The notes under the pieces are model-generated. The model made no database searches and was not told the DNA's origin. It saw nothing but the letters and a program-made list of their open reading frames with translations. The position numbers and the translations under genes are program-made. A DNA stretch of 64,000 nucleotides, from NCBI RefSeq assembly GCF_000621865.1, contig NZ_KK211360.1:18890-82889 (forward strand), written 5' to 3'. This DNA is from Pseudobutyrivibrio sp. MD2005 (lineage in GTDB: Bacteria; Bacillota; Clostridia; Lachnospirales; Lachnospiraceae). Positions 33,775 to 43,170 of this stretch are shown here, in pieces (the stretch's first letter is position 1; every line of letters starts with the position of its first letter).

Positions 33775-34968
33775 ATGGGCGACGGTGTATTATCACAGGA
33801 TGAGATAAATGCACTACTTAGTGGGGGCATTCCCGACGCGCCAGCAGGTGAACCTTCATCTGGAGGGGGCGGCGGAGGAGAACTTTCGGAACAGGAGATA
33901 GACACAATTGGTGAGGTTGCCAACATTAGTATGGGTTCCGCGGCCACCACGTTATTCTCTCTTGTAAACCAAAAAGTAGAGATTTCAACTCCGGTTGTTA
34001 GTGAGACCAATTGGGACGAGCTGGCGGCCAATTATGATAATTCTTGTGTAGTAGTTAGAATTGGCTACACAAAGGGCCTTGATGGTAGTAATATCCTGGT
34101 CTTAAAGGAAGACGATGTAAAGGTTATTACAGACCTGATGATGGGTGGAGATGGAACCAATATTGAAGGCGAAATCTCAGATTTACATCTATCAGCTATT
34201 TCAGAGGCTATGAACCAGATGATGGGTGCTTCGGCGACATCCCTATCATCAATGCTTAACAAAATGGTCGATATTTCACCACCTACAGCCACACTTACAG
34301 ATTTGGCTACTATAGATGCTGGTGAAATTGATGAATTCCTAAAGAGCAACTTCGTAAGAATTGCCTTTAAGATGCAGATTGGAACACTTGTAGACAGTGA
34401 AATGATGCAGTTGTATCCAATCACGTTGGCTAAGGAGATGTGTGGTTCCGTACTTAATAATATGGAATCGGATTCCAACTCGACTGTTGATGATGGAGCC
34501 TTTGATTCGGCAGCACCAGCATCTGAACCAGCACCAGCTCCACAGGCGGCGCCACAAGCGGCAGCTCCGCCACCAGCACAGCCAGCAATGGACCCGAATA
34601 TGATGGCAGGACAGATGCCACAGGGTCAGCCAATGATGATGCCTCAGTACATGTATCCGCCTCAGCAACAGGTGAATGTACAACCGGCACAGTTCTCACC
34701 GTTTGGACCAGGCTTCGCGGCTCAGTTCGCACAGGAGAACATAGACTTGATTCTTGACGTACCTCTCGAGGTTACAGTAGAATTAGGTCGTACCAACAAA
34801 ACAATCCAAGACATTTTGGATTTTGCTCCAGGTACCATCATCGAGCTAAATAAAATAGCCGGTGAACCAATAGATGTACTTGTTAATGGCAAGTACGTGG
34901 CAAAAGGCGAAGTAGTAGTAATCGAAGAGTCTTTTGGTGTACGAATTACAGAAATCATCAAAGAATAA
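33775..34968 (+). CDS. fliY: Flagellar motor switch phosphatase FliY (FliN-type)
   Basis: FliY replaces FliN in the switch of many Firmicutes and can also dephosphorylate CheY-P. Of its 397 residues, the N terminus has the CheY-binding-like LSQDEINALLSGG (about 5-17), then a Gly-rich spacer, then a CheC-like domain (about 40-225) with the active-site pattern EVANISMGSAATTL and EAMNQMMGASATSL, each containing E and N. A Pro/Ala/Gln/Met-rich linker (about 240-310) follows, then the FliN SpoA domain (about 320-397). The linker is unusually long and has PQ and PM runs. It starts one base after the fliM stop. Confidence 0.96.
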   Translation: MGDGVLSQDEINALLSGGIPDAPAGEPSSGGGGGGELSEQEIDTIGEVANISMGSAATTLFSLVNQKVEISTPVVSETNWDELAANYDNSCVVVRIGYTKGLDGSNILVLKEDDVKVITDLMMGGDGTNIEGEISDLHLSAISEAMNQMMGASATSLSSMLNKMVDISPPTATLTDLATIDAGEIDEFLKSNFVRIAFKMQIGTLVDSEMMQLYPITLAKEMCGSVLNNMESDSNSTVDDGAFDSAAPASEPAPAPQAAPQAAAPPPAQPAMDPNMMAGQMPQGQPMMMPQYMYPPQQQVNVQPAQFSPFGPGFAAQFAQENIDLILDVPLEVTVELGRTNKTIQDILDFAPGTIIELNKIAGEPIDVLVNGKYVAKGEVVVIEESFGVRITEIIKE

Positions 34969-34995
34969 ACAATATATTTTTAAGGAGATGAAGAC

Positions 34996-35358
34996 ATGGC
35001 AAAAAACATTTTAATCTGTGATGACGCTGCTTTCATGAGAATGATGATTAAGGACATTCTCACAAAGAATGGCTACAATGTAGTCGGAGAGGCTGAGAAC
35101 GGCAAGATTGCTGTTGATAAGTATTCAGAGCTTTCTCCAGATCTTGTTCTTCTTGATATCACAATGCCTGAGATGGATGGTATTGGCGCCCTTAAGGCAA
35201 TCAAGGAAAAAGATCCTAATGCATGTGTAATTATGTGTTCTGCTATGGGTCAGCAGGCAATGGTTATCGAAGCCATTCAATCAGGCGCAAAAGATTTTAT
35301 TGTTAAGCCTTTCCAGGCAGAGCGTGTTCTCGAGGCCGTTAAGAAGGTTATAGGTTAG
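34996..35358 (+). CDS. cheY: Chemotaxis response regulator CheY
   Basis: This single receiver domain (120 residues) signals from CheA to the flagellar switch. It has the acidic pocket Asp9-Asp10, the phosphorylation site Asp54 in LLDITMPEMDG, a Ser/Thr switch position near 82 (CSAM) and Lys104 in VKPF. TAAGGAG precedes the ATG. The position between fliY and fliO is usual in Firmicutes, and its targets FliM and FliY are the two genes directly before it. Confidence 0.97.
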   Translation: MAKNILICDDAAFMRMMIKDILTKNGYNVVGEAENGKIAVDKYSELSPDLVLLDITMPEMDGIGALKAIKEKDPNACVIMCSAMGQQAMVIEAIQSGAKDFIVKPFQAERVLEAVKKVIG

Positions 35359-35360
35359 GC

Positions 35361-35726
35361 ATGCTTACTCTTTCGGCAGCGGGAGAGAGTCTTTTCCAAC
35401 TATTATTTGCGATATTTGTATTTATTGGCGTACTTGCCCTCACTGCGTTTGTTACAAAGTGGATAGCAGGTTACCAAAAGATGCAGGGCCTTAATAGAAA
35501 CCTTGAGGTTATTGAAGCTATTAGGCTTGCAAATAATAAATATATTCAAATTATTCGAGCTGGTGAGGATAAATACTTCGTCATAGGTGTAGGTAAAGAT
35601 GAAATTACTAAGCTTGGCGAATTATCCTCATCCCAGCTTAAAGAGATTGAACAGGCTGATTCCTTAATGCAGCCTCAGATGGATTTTAAATCCATATTGG
35701 AAAAGCTTTCAAAGAAAGAAAAATAA
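35361..35726 (+). CDS. fliO: Flagellar biosynthesis protein FliO/FliZ
   Basis: FliO helps assemble FliP in the export gate. The small protein (121 residues) has one transmembrane helix (about 10-32, LFQLLFAIFVFIGVLALTAFV) and a cytoplasmic part with LEVIEAIRLANNKYIQIIRAGEDKYFVIGVGKDEI in outline, the family pattern in which a beta strand ends in a GxGKDEI-like turn. It starts two bases after the cheY stop, so no good ribosome binding site is visible in the gap, and translation may depend on cheY. Confidence 0.85.
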   Translation: MLTLSAAGESLFQLLFAIFVFIGVLALTAFVTKWIAGYQKMQGLNRNLEVIEAIRLANNKYIQIIRAGEDKYFVIGVGKDEITKLGELSSSQLKEIEQADSLMQPQMDFKSILEKLSKKEK

Positions 35727-35745
35727 TAATACGGACAAGAATGTT

Positions 35746-36603
35746 ATGAATAAGTTGAAGAAGGCGTATGTTATTTTTAGCTTGATTTTTTCAATCACTG
35801 TAATAGCAGTATCGCTTTTTGTTGGTTCTACCACTGTATATGCAACTGAATATAGTACAGAATATGGGGCAGGCAACGAGACTTATGGAGCCACTGAAAA
35901 TGCGCCAAACGGTTCTGATGAAGTCGTTGGTAATAGGGATGGTTTCACTGTGACATTCGATGGAGAGGATGGTAATTTCTCTGCAACTTTAAGAATGTTG
36001 CTGGTTCTCACAATTATCACTTTGTCGCCATCGATTCTGATAATGCTAACATCCTTTACCAGATGCGTCATTGTGCTGCATTTCACACGCGCTGCTATTG
36101 GAACCAATACAGCGCCTCCAAATCAAATTTTGATTGGGTTGGCGTTGTTTTTAACATTATTCATTATGTCGCCGGTTTTTACTACCATCAAAACGGAGGC
36201 TATTGATCCATTTGATGCGGGGGAGATTACTCAGGAAGAAGCTATTGATAATGCAATTGCTCCTGTCCGCGAGTTTATGTATGGCCAGACTCAGACAAAG
36301 GATTTAGATCTTTTCTGCGATATATCTGGCATCACTTATGAAGCAAATGATTATGATTCGGTACCATTTACGGTTATTGTTCCAGCTTTTATTTTATCAG
36401 AGCTTAGAACAGCCTTTATCATCGGTTTTTTGATTTACGTACCATTTATCGTAATCGATATGGTTGTTGCATCGGTACTTATGTCAATGGGTATGATGAT
36501 GTTACCGCCTACTACTATATCTTTACCATTTAAGATTCTTCTGTTCATCCTTGTTGATGGATGGAATTTAGTTATTGGCGGGTTAGTAAAGACTTTTTAC
36601 TAG
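35746..36603 (+). CDS. fliP: Flagellar type III export gate protein FliP
   Basis: FliP forms the core of the export gate with FliQ and FliR. The 285-residue protein has a signal-like N-terminal hydrophobic segment (about 8-28), a short extracellular part, then the conserved helices TLSPSILIMLTSFTRCVIVLHFTRAAIGT (outline) and FLTLFIMSPVF, and later PAFILSELRTAFIIGFLIYVPFIVIDMVVASVLMSMGMMMLPP (outline). These match FliP closely. It lies before fliQ and fliR in the invariant order fliO-fliP-fliQ-fliR-flhB-flhA. Confidence 0.97.
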   Translation: MNKLKKAYVIFSLIFSITVIAVSLFVGSTTVYATEYSTEYGAGNETYGATENAPNGSDEVVGNRDGFTVTFDGEDGNFSATLRMLLVLTIITLSPSILIMLTSFTRCVIVLHFTRAAIGTNTAPPNQILIGLALFLTLFIMSPVFTTIKTEAIDPFDAGEITQEEAIDNAIAPVREFMYGQTQTKDLDLFCDISGITYEANDYDSVPFTVIVPAFILSELRTAFIIGFLIYVPFIVIDMVVASVLMSMGMMMLPPTTISLPFKILLFILVDGWNLVIGGLVKTFY

Positions 36604-36624
36604 TACACAAGGAGAGGATAGGTT

Positions 36625-36894
36625 ATGACTGAAGGACAGGTTTTAGATATCATAAGAAATAGTATCTATATTCTTTTGATTACATCTTTACCACTTTTAT
36701 TGGTATCGCTTATCATTGGTCTAATTATTAGTATTTTTCAGACAGTCACATCTATTCAAGAGCAGACTCTTACTTTTATTCCAAAGATTATAGGCGTATT
36801 TTCAGCGCTTATGTTTTTTGGACCTTGGATGCTTACAGTTCTTACTGAATACATCACAGAACTATGGGCAAATTTCAGTATATACTTAGGCTAG
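36625..36894 (+). CDS. fliQ: Flagellar type III export gate protein FliQ
   Basis: FliQ is an 89-residue hairpin of two transmembrane helices (about 15-40 and 55-75) wrapping FliP-FliR in the export gate. The family stretch LLLVSLIIGLIISIFQTVTSIQEQTLTFIPKI (outline) is intact. GGAGAGG lies before the ATG. It is followed after six bases by fliR. Confidence 0.96.
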   Translation: MTEGQVLDIIRNSIYILLITSLPLLLVSLIIGLIISIFQTVTSIQEQTLTFIPKIIGVFSALMFFGPWMLTVLTEYITELWANFSIYLG

Positions 36895-36900
36895 AAATAG

Positions 36901-37680
36901 ATGTTTAGTATTGATTTCACACTACGAAATTTTGAATATTTTTTGCTTCTCCTTACCCGCATATCCATGTTTGTAGTAGTGGCGCCGTTTTTCAACACGA
37001 GTAATACACCTGCAAGGGTGAAAATTGGGTTTTCTGCAATAGTAGCCCTGCTGTTATACTTTGTGGTTGATTTTAGCGCGCTGGATTATTCTACAGTAAC
37101 AGGATATGCTTTTTTAGTTGTTAGAGAAGCAGTTACAGGATTGATAATAGGATTTTCTACATTTTGCTGTAACTTTATCGTTCTTTTGGCAGGTCATATG
37201 ATTGATATGAACATTGGTTTATCAATGGCGCAGGAATATGATCCAGCCCTCAGAACAGAGACTTCAGTTACAGGTACCTTGTACAACAACTTTATTATGA
37301 TTTTGCTGATTCTATCGGGAATGCACAGATACATTTTTCAGACTTTCTGTGATGCTTATAAGTTGATACCAATAGGCGGCACAATCTTTAAATGGGATTC
37401 GTTATTATCATCGACAATAAAGTTTATTACAGATATTTTTGTTATTGGTTTTAGAATCATTCTACCTGTGTTTGCTGTTATTATGCTTTTAAATGCAATC
37501 CTGGGTATTATGGTAAAAGTTGCACCTCAGATTCATATGTTCTCTGTTGGTGCGCAGCTTAAAATCATAGTAGGATTTGTTATTTTATTTTTGACAGTGT
37601 TCCTACTTCCTGACATAGCAGCATTTATCTTCAAGGAAATGAAGCTGATGATGTCACTTTACTTACAGGGGCTATATTGA
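36901..37680 (+). CDS. fliR: Flagellar type III export gate protein FliR
   Basis: FliR completes the FliP-FliQ-FliR export channel. It is a polytopic protein of 259 residues with about six hydrophobic helices, and the family elements RISMFVVVAPFFNTSNTPARVKIGFS (outline, about 20-45) and DMNIGLSMAQEYDP. The stop codon overlaps the flhB start (TGATG); in some clostridia fliR and flhB are fused, and here they remain separate but coupled. Confidence 0.96.
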   Translation: MFSIDFTLRNFEYFLLLLTRISMFVVVAPFFNTSNTPARVKIGFSAIVALLLYFVVDFSALDYSTVTGYAFLVVREAVTGLIIGFSTFCCNFIVLLAGHMIDMNIGLSMAQEYDPALRTETSVTGTLYNNFIMILLILSGMHRYIFQTFCDAYKLIPIGGTIFKWDSLLSSTIKFITDIFVIGFRIILPVFAVIMLLNAILGIMVKVAPQIHMFSVGAQLKIIVGFVILFLTVFLLPDIAAFIFKEMKLMMSLYLQGLY

Positions 37681-38813
37681 TGTATGAAAAATATCCATTG
37701 TTAATTCCATATAATCTGCAGTTCTTTGCTCCTGATGGAGAGGGCGGAGAAAAGACAGAGGAACCTACCAGTAAAAAGCTTTCTGATGCCAGAAAGGAAG
37801 GTAAGGTTGCCAAAAGTAAAGAGATTGTTAATGGTGTTTCTTTACTTGGATTTTTCTTCTGTCTAAGGGTGTTTACATCCTTTGCTGGCATCCGTCTGGA
37901 GGAAATATTTGCGTGGATATATGCTATAATTCCAGATGTAGCCACTATGAATGGAGGCCTTACAATTCAGGCTTTTCATATTATTTTTAAAGATGTTTTA
38001 GTTAAAGCGTTAATTATACTTTTGCCCTTTTTTGCAATTGGTTTTATGGTTTCCTTTGTGGGAAATCTTATACAGGTAGGTTGGAAACCTACTTTGAAGC
38101 CTTTGGAGCCTAAGCTTTCTAAGTTTAATCCAATTAGTGGTTTTAAAAGAATTTTTTCAAAGCAGTCACTAGTAAATTTAGCTCTTGCTATAGCAAAGAT
38201 TTTTTTAATTTGCTATATAGCGTATACTAGTATTAAAGATCAGGCGAATAATTTATTTATTCTATATGATGTTAGTTTAAGACAGGCTCTTAGCCTTATT
38301 TTCAGGATAATTGTTGATACAGGTCTTAAGATTAGCATAGTGTACATTGTCCTTGGATTTATCGATTACGCCTACCAAAGATGGAAGTTCAGAGACGATA
38401 TGAAGATGACCAAACAAGAGGTTAAGGACGAGTACAAGAACACTGAAGGAGATCCACAGATTAAAGGTCAACAGAGACGAAGAATGATGGAAAGCTCCCA
38501 GCGTCGAATGATGAAAAATGTGCCTCAGGCTGATGTAGTTATTACAAACCCTACACACATCTCTGTGGCTATACTATATGATAATACAAAAGACGATGCG
38601 CCTCGCGTTATCGCAAAAGGTGAAGATTATCTGGCTAAAAAAATCAAGGATGTTGCAAAAGAAAACAATGTCCCTATAGTTGAAAACAAGCCTTTGTCCA
38701 GAGCATTATATGCTACAGTTGAGATAGATGAAGCAATTCCGCCTGAGTTGTATCAGGCAGTTGCTGAAATCCTGGCAGTAGTCTATACCGAAAGAAATAA
38801 AGCGGTAGTCTAA
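37680..38813 (+). CDS. flhB: Flagellar type III export switch protein FlhB
   Basis: FlhB selects export substrates and switches from hook to filament proteins after autocleavage. The 377-residue protein starts with a hydrophilic FAPDGEGGEKTEEPTSKKLSDARKEG segment (outline), has four transmembrane helices (about 55-220) and a cytoplasmic domain in which the self-cleaving NPTH motif is present (in VITNPTHISVAI). The ATG at 37680 overlaps the fliR stop; a TTG one codon earlier is possible. FliK, encoded upstream, is its partner in the switch. Confidence 0.97.
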   Translation: MYEKYPLLIPYNLQFFAPDGEGGEKTEEPTSKKLSDARKEGKVAKSKEIVNGVSLLGFFFCLRVFTSFAGIRLEEIFAWIYAIIPDVATMNGGLTIQAFHIIFKDVLVKALIILLPFFAIGFMVSFVGNLIQVGWKPTLKPLEPKLSKFNPISGFKRIFSKQSLVNLALAIAKIFLICYIAYTSIKDQANNLFILYDVSLRQALSLIFRIIVDTGLKISIVYIVLGFIDYAYQRWKFRDDMKMTKQEVKDEYKNTEGDPQIKGQQRRRMMESSQRRMMKNVPQADVVITNPTHISVAILYDNTKDDAPRVIAKGEDYLAKKIKDVAKENNVPIVENKPLSRALYATVEIDEAIPPELYQAVAEILAVVYTERNKAVV

Positions 38814-38837
38814 ATTTTACGGAAAGGGGGATGACTT

Positions 38838-40889
38838 ATGGATTTAACTGCTTCTGTAAAAAAAGCGGATGTTGGTATTGCGTTGTACTTGCTTGCTGCA
38901 GTTACATTCTTTGTAGTCCCAATTCCTAATTTTATATTGGATATAATGATTGCGTTTAATATTTCAATAGCACTCATTATTATGATGAACGTATTGTTTG
39001 TTCAGGAAGTTTTGGATATGTCATTCTTCCCGACATTACTTTTGTTTACAACCATTTTTAGAATTTCACTGAACGTATCATCAACAAGACTTATTCTTTC
39101 TACTGGAGACCCAGGAAACGTTGTCAGCACATTCGGTAGTTTCGTTGGTGGAAATAATCTTGTTATTGGTGCAATCATTTTCCTTATTCTGATTATCATT
39201 CAGTTTATGGTAATCAATAAAGGTTCTGAGCGTGTAGCTGAAGTATCAGCACGATTCACATTGGATGCTATGCCTGGTAAACAGATGGCTATTGATGCCG
39301 ATCTTAATACCGGTGCCATAGATGATGCAGAAGCCAAAAGACGAAGAGATAAGATTCAGGAAGAATCAGCATTCTTCGGAGCTATGGACGGTGCTACTAA
39401 GTACGTAAAAGGAGATGCGACAGCCGGTCTAATCATCACTGCAATCAACCTTGCCGGTGGAACCGTAATGGGTATGATGAACCAAGGCTTACCTGCTGCA
39501 GAGGCTATCCAACAGTTCGGCATCCTTACAATTGGTGATGGACTTGTATCTCAGATTCCATCTCTTTTGATTTCACTTTCAACTGGTATTCTTGTAACAA
39601 AGGGCTCTAAAGCAGCTGATTTTTCTGGTACACTTGTACGTCAGCTTTTTGGTATACCAAAGGTTCTTTATATCGTTGGCGGTGCCATGGCATTCCTTGG
39701 AATTGCAACACCTCTTAACTGGGTGCTTTTTGTAGCTTTTGGTGCAGCATTTATCGTATCCGGCTACTCAATGTCAAAAGCAATCGGTGAAGATGAAATT
39801 GAGCAGGAGGTTGCGGCAGAGGAGACAGAAGCAGAAGAAATCAGGAAGCCGGAAAATGTTGTATCCCTTCTACAGGTTGATCCAATAGAGCTCGAATTTG
39901 GATACGGAATTATTCCTCTGGCGGATGTAAATCAGGGCGGCGATTTGCTGGATCGAGTGGTTATGATAAGGCGTCAGATAGCGTTAGAACTTGGTACTGT
40001 GGTACCGATTATACGACTGCGTGATAACATCCAGCTGAATCCTAATCAGTACATTATCAAAATCAAAGGAATTCAGGTTACAGAAGGAGAAATCCTTTTT
40101 GATCATTACATGGCTATGAATCCAGGCTACGTTGAGGAAGAAATAACAGGTATTCCTACCTTTGAACCATCCTTCCATCTTCCAGCTTTATGGATTACAG
40201 AAAGCCAAAGAGAGAGGGCGGAATCACTTGGCTATACAGTTGTTGATCCACCTTCAATCATTGCAACACATCTTACTGAAATAATCAGAAGCCACATTGC
40301 AGAGCTTCTTACCAGACAGGATGTGCAGAATCTTATTGATAATCTTAAAGAGACAAATCCAGTTATTGTGGATGAGTTGGTACCAAAGCTACTTGGACTT
40401 GGGGATGTTCAGAAAGTACTTCAGAATTTGCTTTCAGAAGGTGTATCTATCAGAGATTTGCTTTCAATCTTTGAAGTTTTAGCAGACCATGCTACCACAA
40501 CCCATGATACTGATGTTTTGACAGAATATGTCCGTCAGGGATTGAAACGTGCAATCTCCGGCAGGTACTTCGCACCTAATGAGGTGACCCAGGTAATCAC
40601 TGTTGACCCGAAGGTGGAACAGGATATCATGGCATCTATTAAGCAGACGGAACAGGGAGCATACCTTACCCTTGATCCTGAACGAATAAATGCTATCATT
40701 GCTTCCCTTGAGGAAGAGATTAAGAAACTGGAAGAGATGGGCAAAACACCTATTGTTGTTACATCTCCAATAGTTCGAATGTATTTCAAGAGTATGACAC
40801 AAGATTATGTAAAGGACCTTATCGTAGTTTCTTACAACGAAATTGACTCAAATGTAGAGCTTTCTTCAGTAGGCATGGTAACGGGGTAG
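38838..40889 (+). CDS. flhA: Flagellar type III export protein FlhA
   Basis: FlhA forms the nonameric export ring. It has 683 residues, with about eight transmembrane helices in the first half, the FHIPEP signature region RISLNVSSTRLILSTGDPGNVVSTFG (outline, about 76-100) and DAMPGKQMAIDADLNTGAIDD (outline), and a cytoplasmic C-terminal domain (about 345-683) that binds export chaperones. AAAGGGGG lies before the ATG. An acidic linker (EQEVAAEETEAEEI, about 318-331) joins the two halves. Confidence 0.98.
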   Translation: MDLTASVKKADVGIALYLLAAVTFFVVPIPNFILDIMIAFNISIALIIMMNVLFVQEVLDMSFFPTLLLFTTIFRISLNVSSTRLILSTGDPGNVVSTFGSFVGGNNLVIGAIIFLILIIIQFMVINKGSERVAEVSARFTLDAMPGKQMAIDADLNTGAIDDAEAKRRRDKIQEESAFFGAMDGATKYVKGDATAGLIITAINLAGGTVMGMMNQGLPAAEAIQQFGILTIGDGLVSQIPSLLISLSTGILVTKGSKAADFSGTLVRQLFGIPKVLYIVGGAMAFLGIATPLNWVLFVAFGAAFIVSGYSMSKAIGEDEIEQEVAAEETEAEEIRKPENVVSLLQVDPIELEFGYGIIPLADVNQGGDLLDRVVMIRRQIALELGTVVPIIRLRDNIQLNPNQYIIKIKGIQVTEGEILFDHYMAMNPGYVEEEITGIPTFEPSFHLPALWITESQRERAESLGYTVVDPPSIIATHLTEIIRSHIAELLTRQDVQNLIDNLKETNPVIVDELVPKLLGLGDVQKVLQNLLSEGVSIRDLLSIFEVLADHATTTHDTDVLTEYVRQGLKRAISGRYFAPNEVTQVITVDPKVEQDIMASIKQTEQGAYLTLDPERINAIIASLEEEIKKLEEMGKTPIVVTSPIVRMYFKSMTQDYVKDLIVVSYNEIDSNVELSSVGMVTG

Positions 40890-40894
40890 AATAA

Positions 40895-42292
40895 ATGACA
40901 ATTAATAAGTACACAGGAAAAACAGAAGACGAGGCAATGGACAAGGTTCGCAAGGAACTTGGAAATGCTGCTATCATCATGAATGTAAAGGTGGTTAAGC
41001 CAAAGGGGCTTGGCGGAATCTTTAAAAAGAGTACCTACGAGGTTACAGCGGCTGTTGAGGATGATGGCTTTTCTAAGGATGCCAAGAACCCTGCAACGCC
41101 AAATAATGAAAACAAAACAAGCTCTTTTGAGGCGGTAGCAGATGATGAGGCAATCACTTTAAAGAATGCTTTTTCGGCAGTAAACGAAGTCCTTGAAAAG
41201 CAGGGGATATCTAGCGAGACAAAGGAGCCTCCAAAGCCTGTACAGGCTGAAAAGAAAGAGTTTGAACAACCTGAAATAAAGGCTGAAGAAAAGGAAGCTC
41301 AAAAGCCTTTTGAACCATTGGCAGACAAAGTGGTTCATGCTAATGTTTTTGAACCTACATACTCAAGACCTGCTGGGACACCTGTAGCACCAGTCACTAG
41401 AGAGCCAGCTAAAAAGGTTATGGATACGCCTGCAGATGACGATATTCATATTAAGGGTACAAATCATAAACCATCTATTGACGGTGACAATCACGTCTTT
41501 GTTAAGATGCTTTATAATGTGCTTTTGGAAAATGAGGTCCAGGAAAAATACATTAATCAGGTGTTAGAGGATATGGATAAAGTCCTTAAAACAAGCCATT
41601 CACTTGACAACCTTCTTTCTAATGTTTACCAGAAGATGGTGTTGAAGCTTGGCACACCTACTAAAATCACCATTTCAGACCGTCGTCCAAAGGTAGTATT
41701 CTTTGTAGGCCCAACAGGTGTTGGCAAGACTACAACTATTGCTAAAATTGCTTCAAAGTTTAAGGTTGAAGAGGGCAAAAAGGTAGGATTAATCACAGCA
41801 GATACCTATCGTATGGCTGCGGCTAATCAGCTTCAGACTTACGCTAATATTTTAGGAGTTCCTCTAAATGTAATTTATTCTCACGAAGAATTGCTTGATA
41901 CTGTAAAAAAGCAGGTTAGAGAGAACAGCGAATTAGATGTAATTCTTGTTGATACAATTGGTTTTTCTCATAAAAATGAAGAGCAGCGACAGGATACCAA
42001 AAATCTTATAAATGCTCTCGATGGTTTTTATGATAGCGAGGTATATCTTGTTTTATCAGCAACCACAAAACATAAAGATTTAATTGATATTGCCAATTCT
42101 TACATGGAATTCGCTGATTTCAATTTGATATTTACCAAGCTTGATGAAACAAACTGCCTTGGAAATATCTTTAATTTGAAGCGTCATACCGGTGCTTCGT
42201 TATCCTACATTACTGTAGGACAAAATGTTCCTGATGATATAGAAATACTTAACACCCAGAAGCTGGTTAAACAGTTATTGGGAGGAAACTAA
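40895..42292 (+). CDS. flhF: Flagellar SRP-like GTPase FlhF
   Basis: FlhF is a signal-recognition-particle family GTPase that sets flagellar placement and number. The 465-residue protein has the N-terminal B domain (1-60, MTINKYTGKTEDEAMDKVRKELG), a low-complexity Glu/Pro/Lys linker (about 70-195) and the NG domain with P-loop GPTGVGKT at 272-279, DTYRMAAANQLQTYA, VDTIGFSHKN (DTxG) and FTKLDET. It starts five bases after flhA and its stop TAA is directly followed by the flhG ATG; FlhG is its activating ATPase. Confidence 0.97.
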   Translation: MTINKYTGKTEDEAMDKVRKELGNAAIIMNVKVVKPKGLGGIFKKSTYEVTAAVEDDGFSKDAKNPATPNNENKTSSFEAVADDEAITLKNAFSAVNEVLEKQGISSETKEPPKPVQAEKKEFEQPEIKAEEKEAQKPFEPLADKVVHANVFEPTYSRPAGTPVAPVTREPAKKVMDTPADDDIHIKGTNHKPSIDGDNHVFVKMLYNVLLENEVQEKYINQVLEDMDKVLKTSHSLDNLLSNVYQKMVLKLGTPTKITISDRRPKVVFFVGPTGVGKTTTIAKIASKFKVEEGKKVGLITADTYRMAAANQLQTYANILGVPLNVIYSHEELLDTVKKQVRENSELDVILVDTIGFSHKNEEQRQDTKNLINALDGFYDSEVYLVLSATTKHKDLIDIANSYMEFADFNLIFTKLDETNCLGNIFNLKRHTGASLSYITVGQNVPDDIEILNTQKLVKQLLGGN

Positions 42293-43168
42293 ATGGATCA
42301 AGCTGAGAATCTTAGAAATGTCATAAAGGCAAAAAACATTAGAACTGTTGAAAAAACTAAGGTTATCACGATTACATCAGGTAAGGGTGGTGTTGGTAAG
42401 TCTAACATGGCAGTTAACCTGGCTGTTAATTTTACCAATATGGGCAAGAAAGTAATTATTTTAGATGCTGATTTTGGACTTGCCAATGTAGAGGTTATGT
42501 TTGGCACCCTTCCAAAACACAATCTTTCTGATGTGATTTTTAATGGTATGAGTATCAGAGATATCATTACAACAGGGCCTATGGGAATTGGGTTTATCTC
42601 TGGAGGTTCTGGTGTGGTTGGATTAAATAATCTTAATCGTGAACAAATTGCGTTTTTAGTCCACAATCTATCACTTTTAAATGATTTATGTGATATCCTA
42701 ATTATAGATACAGGGGCTGGTGTTTCTGACCAGGTCCTTGAGTTTGTTTTGGCCTCTCCGGAGGTTATTCTGGTTTCAACACCAGAGCCAAGCTCACTTA
42801 CCGATTCTTATTCATTGATGAAGGCGATGTATAAGAGTCCAAAGTATTTAGAAAACGGCACTAATGTTCATTTGGTTGCAAACAAAGTTATGAATGAAGC
42901 AGAGGGCAATGCTGTGTTTGCCAAAATGTCTTCAGTCGTACAAAAGTTTTTGGGTGGTGATTTAGATTATTTGGGATATGTATCCTACGATGTTCAGCTT
43001 GAAAAAGCTGTTAGAAATCAAAGGGTGGTATCCTTGGAATATCCTTCTTCGAAGGCTGCAAAATGTTTTGAGAGCATAGCAGCCAAGATTCTGAAAAAGG
43101 ATAAAGATACACATTTTAAATGGGGAGTTTCTCAAATTTTTAGCGCATTGCTTAGAGATAGGGCTTAG
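42293..43168 (+). CDS. flhG: MinD-like ATPase FlhG (YlxH)
   Basis: FlhG is a MinD/ParA-type ATPase that controls flagellar number with FlhF. The 291-residue protein has the deviant Walker A SGKGGVGKS at 29-37, DADFGLANVEVMFG, the Walker B-like ILIIDTGAGVSD and PEPSSLTDSYSLMKAM. The N-terminal segment with a Gln-rich activation motif (MDQAENLRNV) matches that which stimulates FlhF. It follows flhF with no gap. Confidence 0.95.
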   Translation: MDQAENLRNVIKAKNIRTVEKTKVITITSGKGGVGKSNMAVNLAVNFTNMGKKVIILDADFGLANVEVMFGTLPKHNLSDVIFNGMSIRDIITTGPMGIGFISGGSGVVGLNNLNREQIAFLVHNLSLLNDLCDILIIDTGAGVSDQVLEFVLASPEVILVSTPEPSSLTDSYSLMKAMYKSPKYLENGTNVHLVANKVMNEAEGNAVFAKMSSVVQKFLGGDLDYLGYVSYDVQLEKAVRNQRVVSLEYPSSKAAKCFESIAAKILKKDKDTHFKWGVSQIFSALLRDRA

Positions 43169-43170
43169 TT

